Source: Petrosia ficiformis (lineage: Eukaryota; Porifera; Demospongiae; Haplosclerida; Petrosiidae). Taken from it: 64,000 nt of DNA. The stretch is from positions 29,120,466 to 29,184,465 of the forward strand of contig OX345636.1 in the NCBI GenBank assembly GCA_947044365.1, written 5' to 3'. Numbering within the stretch: the stretch's first letter is position 1; every line of letters begins with the position of its first letter. A model generated the notes under the pieces. That model saw nothing but the letters and a program-made list of their open reading frames with translations. It did not search any database and was not told the DNA's origin. The position numbers were made by a program, and so were the translations under genes. Shown one piece after another: positions 55,475-64,000 of this stretch.

Positions 55475-57130
55475 ATGGAAGGCTTGGGACTGGAATCAAT
55501 CCAAGAAGGATGGACTACATTCTTTTCTACCCTTGCTACTCTTTTGAGAAATATTGAACGTTTGGATTGCCCCAACCAATCGAAAATTATACATTATATT
55601 TCTGGACTTGAGTTTAGTCAACATATTGTTGTTCATCAACCATCAAGAGGCTGGGGGACAGACACAAGATAAAGATGTAGAAGAACTTCATCATAATATA
55701 GAAAGTCTAATCACCGATATATCTGCCAACATTTTACCATCACTCCAAACAAAATTGGAAGCATGGAATTCACAGTCAAGTCAGTCAACACCTGGTGATT
55801 ATGGTGAGTGTATCAATGAGGAACAGTTGTGCCATCTGGATTCAAATGAGAAGAAATTGCTAAAATGTTTGGTATATTACGAATGACTCTTTACAGAAGG
55901 AGAATGGAGCTGGGATTAACTGAAGAGGCACATTTTTCTACTATTTCAGATTGAATATTAGTGCTAGCCTTAAAAGATAGATTCCCTGATAGTGGAGAGC
56001 GGATAATCATTGGGATTTCGTGTTTCAAGACGCAGAATTCGATCAGTGATCCATGAAGTGGACCCAATTAATACTGCACTCAGATGGCATCCACTTATTG
56101 TAAGACAACCCGCTTCAGTTCCTGAACCTATGAGCCTTTGGCACATAGGTAAGATTAATCATTTACGCCATCTTTGTTACATGTATTCAAATTTCCTGTT
56201 AAATTTTATCTCGTTAATTATTTACATTAATTTTATTGTGTGGAATTTAGTAACAATAATAACATACAATTATAAGTTAAATGTGTATAGTAAATTGACA
56301 ATGACTATGTGCAGTCTTAAACTTCCCATACTTGATTTTGTTCAAATGGACTTTGTACATAAGATGGCTGAAAATGGTTGATTGATATCAAACAAGACAG
56401 ATTTTCACATGCACATCAATCATAATAATTGTAAATTACTTTACCTCCACAATCTTTTAATGCAAATGTTTCTTCCTATAGATGAAAACCATAAGCTGGT
56501 GAGGTGGAGAATGGTTGTCCATGGTGGCATAGATGGGTTTAGTAGAATGATTGTGTACTTAAATTGCTTGGCCAATAATAAAGCCACAACAGTGTTACAG
56601 TTGTTTGATTCTGCTGTGAAAAAGTATGGTCTACTGTCAAGAGTGAGAAGCGACAGTGGGACAGAGAATTATGAAATTGGTAGATATATGCTAGAAAGGC
56701 AGGGATTGGATCGAGGAAGTATGCTTGTGGGATCCTCTGTCCACAATCAACGGATAGAAAGATTGTGGAGAGATGTTTTTCAGACTGTTCTTCAGGTATA
56801 CTACCGTTTATTTTACCATATGGAACATCTTGGTATATTAGATCCTCTCAATGAGCAGCAACTTTTTGCATTACATTATAAACACCTCTTCAACTTTACA
56901 CAGAAGGGACGATTACATTACAACATCATAGCATTCCATCATTGGACTATTTTGAGCCTGTACAAGAAAGTGTTTATGGAGTAGATAACATTGACTTAAT
57001 TGTTGATGAAATTGGTTCAGACTCAAACTCAGTGTGTACCAGAAGTGCAAATTAATTTATCATGTGACAATTTACAGCTACTGTCACAACTCATTGACCC
57101 TCTTGGCCCTAGTGACAATCTGTATAAAAT
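55475..57130 (+). pseudogene. integrase-core transposase of IS3EU-like type, decayed
   Basis: The N-terminus (MEGLGLESIQEGWTTFFSTL) is followed in other frames by DVEELHHNIESLITDI and LGFRVSRRRIRSVIHEVDP, then NTALRWHPLI. An intron (donor at 56150, acceptor before 56480) joins LWHI to [16 protein letters not shown]. The catalytic acids of the rve-type fold are visible as D in [14 protein letters not shown] in [12 protein letters not shown] and E in [30 protein letters not shown] follows. The C-terminal frame shifts twice, ending in DNLQLLSQLIDPLGPSDNL. The protein belongs to a group common in cnidarians and sponges; the IS3EU label is from memory. The stop near 55883 and frameshifts near 55670, 55890 and 56920 suggest inactivity. 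Confidence 0.65.
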
Positions 57131-57299
57131 TTTATTCTTTTATAATAATTATGGTCATTATTAATTTTTTTAGAAGAATAAATGACTATTCAGTTCATAA
57201 TCAAATCACATTATTATCCAAACTATACATAAAGATTGGTTATATGTAAGAAATATAAGTGACTTTATAATATAATCAGTACATGTGATATCTATTCCA

Positions 57300-58206
57300 A
57301 GTTCTTAATTTGTGCATAGGTGACCGGTACTATTCTCTCAATGTTCATCTTCTTAGTCACCTGACTACCTCTGTAAAACACTTGGGACCTCTATGGGCTA
57401 TCAGTTGTTTTGAGTTTGAAAGTGCAAATGGAAATTTAATAAACTTTTGTCATAGAACACGAAAAATTGACTTACAAGTACTTATAATAAATAAATTTCA
57501 TGTTGCTACCACATGCATGTGCAGTCTCTACCCCACAGTGTTAAAGTCACTAATATTAATTTGCACTTGCAGATTGCTTCTGTGGTATCTTCTGTATTTT
57601 ATGTCCATACAGTATATGCTGAGATTCCTAAAGAATGTCCCGCATTTGAACTTCTGCACCACATGCTAAAGGGTGGAAAACAAAAATGGTTATCAATGAA
57701 ATAAATCATTTATGGAATTAATACAATACATTGTATTATACAGGGAAAAAGATAATAATACAGTTCAACTTATCGGACCATGTTCAGAGGGTTGCTCATT
57801 TTCCCGTCTATACATACCTATGAAAGGACTCTTCAACTCCTGTGATTACAAGAGAATAACCAAACAGGACAATAATACAATAGCATATAGAGACATGTCA
57901 GATGGAGTGATCAAGTTTGGATTTGCTAAGAACTATTTTAAAAGAAATGAGAAAGTTTATGCTAATGTATTCCCAGTAAAGAGAGCTACAACTACTTTGT
58001 TCAGTGTTGATCATATCATAAAAGTTCACCTGCCAAGGTAATTAAGCACACTTTGGACATTATTAAGTCTTATTGCTTCTTTTATACTTCAGAAACCACA
58101 CCACCATTGAACTTCCAATTTCAAACATTATACAGAAGTGCATCCTGATGGAGTTCAATGATATAATGTACATTGCTCTACTTCCAAGCAACTTTCAATC
58201 ATCATA
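57300..58206 (+). pseudogene. Tnp2-type transposase C-terminal fragment
   Basis: The first exon reads YYSLNVHLLSHLTTSVKHLG, PLWAISCFEFESANGNLINF and CHRTRKIDLQ, the N-x-H-x-x-x-H-L ... GPLW-x-x-S-CF-x-FE-x-x-N pattern of Tnp2/EnSpm-type transposases. It is followed at about 57573-57700 by IASVVSSVFYVHTVYAEI and HHMLKGGKQ. Then come LYREKDNNTVQLIGPC, SRLYIPMKGLFNSCDY and FGFAKNYF, and a last piece with IQKCILMEFNDIMYIALLP. Splice-like borders separate the pieces. The N-terminal catalytic part is absent, so it was truncated at or before the IS3EU-like gene. Confidence 0.6.
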
Positions 58207-58214
58207 AGATACTG

Positions 58215-59115
58215 AATATAAGTATTCTAATTTCAGACAGGAACTGATACTTTATTTTAACCAAATACAGCACATCCTGTGCATTAACTATATTACATAT
58301 ATTTCACATATATGCTGTAGAAGACATGCGCACCCGCTGCGACATACATAAGTACATATATATGCAATGCATATGTACATATAATGTCTAAAATACATAA
58401 GGCCAACATAAATTATGTCACATATCTGCTTAATATGCAACATATATGTTGCTTATATGTTAATACCAGCTGGGTCTTGTTCCTGTGCTTTTTCAGTTTC
58501 AATATATATATAAACGCATGGTGGGTATGGCTTAATTGTAATACATTTTCAATTGGGTTGCCATCGCGTCATTGGTGCTGCAGGCCTCGGCAAGCCTCTA
58601 AAAACTGGGGCGAAAAGATAACTTTTGCAATGAAGGTAATATTTCTACTTACAATTTTTATGTTAATGCCAATGTTTCATTGAGTCCAAGGCCTACTTTA
58701 CTCAATAGTATTAACATTTTATGGAAATGTTGCACTGTTTTGAAGATATACAGCAGTTTTATATTGCCACTATAAAAAGTTTTCTGGAATTTACTCGCTG
58801 TACCTTAATTACGAATGATTGCAATATATTATACTACTATTGTTTTGAATTGACAGTACAAACAATAACGTCTCTAAAGAGCAAAATGTGTTTTAGAGTA
58901 TCTCCATTGGCTGTACCTCTCACTTCCGCAACAAATTACCTGAACCTTGATTTAGACTTACTACACAACAGTACAATGGTTGGTACATGAGACAAAAAAA
59001 ATTGAAAACTACAGCATAAACACATTAGCTAATACCTTACTTTTGTTTCAACACAATTTCTACATGCATACAGTAACTTGCATTCATAACTTTATATTCA
59101 AGACATTTAATACAT
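58215..59115. other. unassigned open frames
   Basis: Several short plus-strand frames (58384-58683, 58721-58990, 58980-59261). They may include upstream exons of the following gene but show no motif I can name. Confidence 0.3.
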
Positions 59116-59116
59116 G

Positions 59117-60368
59117 TATAATAATACAATCTAAACCAGATAAGCTATTGGAGCTAGTACAGACAAATATTTGTTCGGTCGACAGACAAGTATACCAACT
59201 TTGTTTTAAATCACTTCATTTTGATTTAGATGGGAAGACAAGACTCATTCTATCATCGTAAGTATTCTTACAAATGTAATATTAAGCAATTTCGTCCTAA
59301 ATTTCAAGTGTCTCTTCCACTTCATCAGGTATATACTAAGATGATTATATCCCTACCTATTCAACCAATAGCCCTACTGAAGAAAAGCATTCAGTCGCAC
59401 TCACTGCCTTCTGAGTGGACATTGGTTCAAACTGAAAACAATGAAATAGCCTGCTTAATCTATCATGACAGTCAACAGATTCCAACAGTTGTTTCTTCAC
59501 TAATGATTTCAGAAATAAAGTTATTGTACTAGGTCTCACAGTTAACTTTCAAACTTTTACAACAACAGTTTCAAATGCAGAAAATTTCTTGCATATCATC
59601 ACAACAATTCAAAACTGCAACCTATGTCCAGGAAATAATGATAATCAGTTTATACAAATAGCTGAACAAAGAAAGGGGAAGTTCACTGACCAAATAGGTA
59701 TGTTAACAAAGTTATACACCAAATTATATGTCTCTAAATATTTACAACACGACATACTAAAACTAATAGATTACAGCTGTAATATATTAATGTACATGTA
59801 TATGTATATTTTCTTCTAAGAAAAACTGTTGCCACATTGGAAACTTACCCGAGTAAAACAATACAACACATCAACTGTCCATTGAGAGATGTTTTCACTG
59901 TCATCAATATAGAAGATGCATATTTGCATACCAAACAAAAGAATCCCCAAAATGACATATCTATATATCTAAGACTTCTAAGTTCACAAACTATCGTTTC
60001 ATGTCAGACGGACAAAAAATATCTACAGTAAAAAAATTGAGATTGGACTTAACTGAAGCAAACATCTATATAAAAAACCTGGAAACTAAATTATTAAAAG
60101 ATTCTGAAGAGAGAGGTGTTCACTTAAATATAAAATTAATACACATAATGATTTAGCTTCTATCATGGAAGAACATAATCAGATTGTGATGGACAACTAT
60201 CCAACTGACAGTTTCCAATATTTATTTTGGAAAACACAATACGAGGCCATTAAGACTCCTAGAAAATTAATGAGATGTCATCCATCATTAATCTTACTTC
60301 TACACTTTCCATTTCCATTTCCACAGTCTAGAGTCTGGAGCCTTGACAAATCTTCAGTAGAAATATAA
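59117..60368 (+). pseudogene. P-element/THAP9-like protein fragment
   Basis: Blocks in order: LPSEWTLVQTENNEIACLIY, ENFLHIITTIQNCNLCPGN, FIQIAEQRKGKFTDQ, KKLRLDLTEANIYIKNLETK (a coiled-coil-like leucine-rich stretch), ASIMEEHNQIVMDNYPTDSF and QYLFWKTQYEAIKTP. The last block is KLMRCHPSLI, where relatives have R-W-H-P-L-x-I-x-W. This order precedes the catalytic domain in P-element/THAP9-like proteins of cnidarians and sponges as I remember them. The THAP finger and the catalytic domain are not seen. Frame changes occur near 59530, 60030 and 60145. Confidence 0.45.
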
Positions 60369-60374
60369 TTTAAA

Positions 60375-60768
60375 GCCTTCATAATTTAAAGCCTTTATAA
60401 TTTAAAGCCTCCTTTTGATGCTCATTTATACCTAAGACTAGGATCACTTTGCAGTAGACCATTGAGATTTCGGAAGAAGTAAGCAAAAGAACAGGTGTTA
60501 ATGACATAGGTGATACCTCGAAGAAATAGACCAATGAAATCACTGCAGGTTGAAAACTGTAAGTCTAAGCTCCAAAATAACAGCTGTTAATGACATGGGT
60601 GATCCTCTAGATCGCTCTGTTGAAATATAGCAATGAAATGACTGTAGGGACAAATACCATAATTATTATTTGATATTATGAATCTATATTGTCATACCTT
60701 TGTGTTTGTCAGCAGTATAAAAACTGTTGTACATTGTAGTATATTAAAATGTAATATATATATATATA
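60375..60768. other. no gene seen
   Basis: ATAATTTAAAGCCT repeats at about 60366, 60381 and 60398. TTAATGACAT(A/G)GGTGAT recurs at about 60500 and 60590. Ends in a (TA)n run. Confidence 0.45.
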
Positions 60769-60770
60769 TA

Positions 60771-61906
60771 TGTGAACGCGAATGAGAAAACGTGTCTTGT
60801 GCGACTTTTATTGATAGAGTTATTAGCCAAAATAGATGGCATAGCAAACACTTGTCGAAATCGAGATTTCGCTTGCTTTATGATTATAGGTGACTTACTC
60901 ATCCTCTGAGACTATCTAAAGTCCTCTGGAGTACCTCGCTATACTGCAAACACTCGTTTTATCATAGAGAACGTCAGCCATTGCTATAAACACGGAGCAC
61001 AGACAACGAAATGTAACGCGGACGCTAACGGGAAATCCATAGCAACGAATTTTATTTCAACAAAGAAAAGGCTCTTACTCGAGCTGTGAACTCAACTAGG
61101 GTACTTCTAACTGCTGGAGGTCAAGATGGTAAATGTCTAATCGTGCCACCCTACCTGTGTGAAGAGTGAGTAACATTATCAATGTTTATGATCATTAAAA
61201 AAATAAATAACATTTTATAATGTTTTGTAATAGATTTTGATGTTCAGTGATGATGTAGAAGCTCTCAGTGATGTTGATAACTTGTGATGAGATGCTTGAA
61301 CCTGTTGAAAATACATGTGTTAATAATGTTTTAACTTTAGTTAACAAATATAAACAAAAGGAAACAAATAAAACCAACTGAGTTAACATAACTCTACAGG
61401 CATACAAGATAAAACTGTTACAGTTAATAACATCCCAGTTTTATATCAAGTACAACAGATAAATTCCAAGAAGGTAAACAATACATTTTATCTACAATAA
61501 TCATACTCACCATTTATGAGATTTCCTCCATCAATTTGGGCCTTGGATTGCAGAACAAGACACTCTAAACTAAGGGTGAAGTTTACCATTCCAAATGAAT
61601 GACAAAATTGGCTATTAACAATAAAAACCAGGCATTTACAAACCACCAAAAGCTTGTTTCTCTCACATGCTTGCGTAAACGGATAGTTTACGGAAAAACG
61701 TGAAAATGTTATAAATTGCTTTTTTCTAGCATTTTAATTTTAATTGCTGTCAAAGCTTTGAGGGCGTGTATAACTCAGCAACGGAATGTCATATTGCAAA
61801 ATCAAAACCATCAGTAAGTAGCTTGAAACATGGAGAATCCGCTGATAGCAAAAACTCAATTTTGAATTTTAGTCGCACAAGTCACGTTTTCTCATTCTCG
61901 GTCACA
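60771..61906. mobile_element. non-autonomous transposon with about 36-40-bp TIRs, 1136 bp
   Basis: The left end TGTGAACGCGAATGAGAAAA and the complemented right end TGTGACCGAGAATGAGAAAA continue as CGTG-CTTGTGCGACT, matching at about 36 of 40 positions. Both ends sit in TATATA. No transposase is encoded; the frame at 61195-61407 (-) shows no motif. Its inner right flank resembles 9260-9400. The superfamily is unknown; a TA-type target is likely. Confidence 0.8.
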
Positions 61907-61915
61907 TATATATCA

Positions 61916-62078
61916 TGTGATAATGTATGAATATCATTATGTTCATTTCCTGTAACAACCCACAATAACGTGGCCATACCTTTCTTATTTAAGTCGCTGT
62001 AATTTTCTAATTATTTTTATGAGAAAAGAATGAAAGTATATTAGTCTATATGTATATATGTGGTGTCAATACATCACA
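61916..62078 (+). repeat. putative 5' LTR (short)
   Basis: The segment begins TGTGATAATG and ends ATACATCACA, so it has TG...CA with a 6-bp terminal inverted repeat. ATTGGTGACGAGGAAC follows two bases later, in the position and style of a Ty3/gypsy primer-binding site. The 3' LTR would lie beyond the window, so the 163-bp length is provisional. Confidence 0.55.
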
Positions 62079-62222
62079 TAATTGGTGACGAGGAACACAG
62101 GAAACCTATCGGTCGAAGAAAATTTTGTAAGACTAGACCCCTGTCAGATGAAAGTAGGAGAAGTCGTACAACTGCAAGAAGTTTTTTTTTTTTTGCCTAT
62201 ATATATATACTATATAGCAAAC

Positions 62223-64000
62223 ATGGCGAAGCATGGATCAGTGGGAGAGTATAATAGCGATGGAGAAGAAGACTGGGTGTCCTACATTGAACGCCTACAG
62301 AATTACTTTGTGGCGAACAAGGTCACAACAGAAGCAAAGAAGAGAGCTATCCTATTGAGTGTATGTGGAGCTATCAACTGATCAGAAATTTATGTGCCCC
62401 AGTTAAACCAGCAGACAAAGAGTATCAGGATCTGATTAAGTTAGTGAAGGATCACTACAGTCCAAGAAGGTTGGAAATAGTACAATGATTTAAGTTCAAT
62501 ATGAGTTCTAGACAGTCACATGAAACAATCGCTACATTTGTAGCAGAACTCAGAAAATTGTCAGAGTTTTGCAACTACGGAGATATGCTGGAAGACATGC
62601 TACGGGATAGAATTGTCTGCGGAATAAATAATCCAGCCATGCAAAGAAGGTTGCTAGCTGAGTCAGGATTAACATTAAGTAAAGCCTTGGAGATAGCACA
62701 AGGTATGGAAGCAGCTGATCGTAGTGCTAAAGTGATGCAGGCCATGGAACAGAAACCGGTACTTGTTCAGAGAGTCCAGTCAGTAGGATTGCAGAAGGCC
62801 AAGATAAATTTGTGCTATCGTTGTGGTGGATCACACTTGGCATATGAGTGTAAATTCAAAGAGGCACAATGTTATGTGTGTAAACGGAGGGGCCATATTG
62901 CTAAGGCCTGTAGGAGTAGTGGAAAGAAGCCTCCTGATCGAAATCAAGGAAAGTCAAGGAGACAAACTCACTTTGTTGAGGAACAACAGACAAACTCGCC
63001 ACCAAGGGAGTCGTACACATTGTTTACTCTTAGATCGAAAGGAAGTAAGCCAATTCGAGTATCAGTATTAGTAAATAAGCAGAAGATCGACATGGAGGTT
63101 GACACGGGAGCAGCTAGAACGATAATTAGTGAGCACACATTTAATGAAATACGGAAGATGGGGAAGCTGGAGTTGAAGACATCAGATGTCATATTGAACT
63201 CGTATTCGGGACATGAAATTAAAGTGTTGGGAACGTGTGATGTTGAGGTTGTGTATCAGGATGTGCAGAAACCACTAACAATATTGTTAGAGTTGAAGTT
63301 AAATTGGAGAGAAATTCAACAAATACAAGCAACGGAGGTTAGTAGTCTTCAATCAGTGTTATTAAAGTACAATGAGCTTTTTGATAGTGAGTTAGGCACC
63401 CTTAAAGGGGAAACTGCCAAAATCCATGTAGATCCCCAAGCAAAACCAGTGTTCTGTAGAGCCCGTCCAGTCCCCTATGCCCAGCGTAATAAAGTAGAGC
63501 AAGAATTAGAGAGACTGGAAAAGATGGGAAGAGTTGAAAAAGTTCAATTTTCAGAATGGGCTTCACCTATAGTACCTGTGATGAAACAGGATGGTACTAT
63601 CCGAATTTGTGGTGACTACAACCATTAATAAAGTAGCCATATTAGACACTTATGCTTTGCCCAAAGTAGAGGATTTGTTTTCAACATTATCAGGAGGACA
63701 ATCTTTTACGAAATTAGATTTGTCGCATGCTTACCAACAAGTTGAATTAGAGTCTCAGTTCCAGAAATACTTGACGATAAACACCCACAAAGGCCTTTAC
63801 AAATATAAAAATTCAGCCCCATCTATATTCCAGCGTTTAATGAAAAATGTCTTGCAGGGCCTATCCCGGGTATGTGTATATATTGATGATATTATAACGG
63901 GACAGACAGAAGCCGAACACACAAAGAACATTGAAGCAGTACTGCAGAGGTTACATTCTGTAGATATGCGTCTCAAGAAAGAGAAATGTAGTTGGCCCGA
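62223..64000 (+). pseudogene. Ty3/gypsy-type gag-pol, frameshifted and cut by window end
   Basis: The gag start lies at ATG 62223 (MAKHGSVGEYN). A stop at about 62380 and more stops near 62420-62490 break it, and the frame reopens at 62501. The nucleocapsid carries two CCHC knuckles (CYRCGGSHLAYEC and CYVCKRRGHIAKAC). The protease active site is VDTGAARTII. A reverse transcriptase follows with SEWASPIVPVMKQDG, a break at 63626, then KLDLSHAYQQ and a YIDD box at about 63877-63888. Integrase and RNase H would lie outside. It would encode virus-like-particle and retrotransposition functions, but the breaks make this copy defective. The order knuckles-protease-RT fits Ty3/gypsy. Confidence 0.85.

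Noticed and set aside
1..64000. CRISPR arrays, bacterial operons or ribosome-binding sites
   Set aside because: No spacer-repeat arrays. Introns, SWIM/PHD domains and eukaryotic transposons show the sequence is eukaryotic.
1..64000. tRNA or rRNA genes
   Set aside because: No convincing B-box/T-arm (GGTTCGAATCC-like) in proper context and no rRNA-like conserved stretch noticed; a covariance-model scan would be decisive.

Overview
The window looks like a transposon-dense stretch of a marine invertebrate genome. A demosponge similar to Amphimedon is the best guess. The reasons are strong AT richness, very short introns (47-120 bp) with ordinary GT/AG ends, and transposase families I associate with sponge and cnidarian genomes. 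That assignment is inference. I found no complete host gene. The closest thing to host coding sequence is a two-exon membrane-receptor tail (27407-27840) carried inside a transposon.

Layout. 1-9200 holds HIRAN-like fragments, a TTAA-flanked MITE, a hAT remnant and a dimeric higher-order tandem array. 9229-17300 is an old transposon gene on the minus strand (ADNCSGQNKNN-type, C-terminal zinc knuckle) split by a 5.18-kb Academ-type element (9858-15036). That element has a 9-bp target duplication, 54-bp perfect terminal inverted repeats and two convergent genes: an Academ-like transposase and a RecQ-like SF2 helicase. 20279-28661 is a CACTA/EnSpm element whose transposase gene is split by an apparently intact 4.05-kb Mutator-like element (23904-27952; 9-bp target duplication, 902-codon transposase with SWIM and PHD domains).

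28662-42900 holds TTAA and hAT MITEs, a Tc1-like fragment, a decayed YADD reverse-transcriptase element, a Ulp1-PHD gene inserted in a pogo-like helix-turn-helix, and a CACTA second-protein gene. 43000-50400 contains three decayed pogo/CENP-B-type (DDE_1) transposases, a Tigger-like deletion derivative and another TTAA MITE. 51082-52647 is a giant near-perfect palindrome. 53085-60370 contains a hAT remnant, an IS3EU/integrase-like gene, a Tnp2-type C-terminal fragment and a P/THAP9-like fragment. 60771-61906 is a non-autonomous TIR element, and 61916-64000 is the 5' part of a frameshifted Ty3/gypsy-type LTR retrotransposon that runs off the window.

The genes do not form a pathway; they are independent mobile elements nested in one another. 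Most are broken by frameshifts, stops or deletions. Target duplications, TIRs and splice phases can still be read precisely, so the order of several insertions can be reconstructed. The most notable items are the helicase-bearing Academ element, the intact Mutator element carrying receptor exons, the giant palindrome, and the recurrence of PHD fingers in three unrelated elements.
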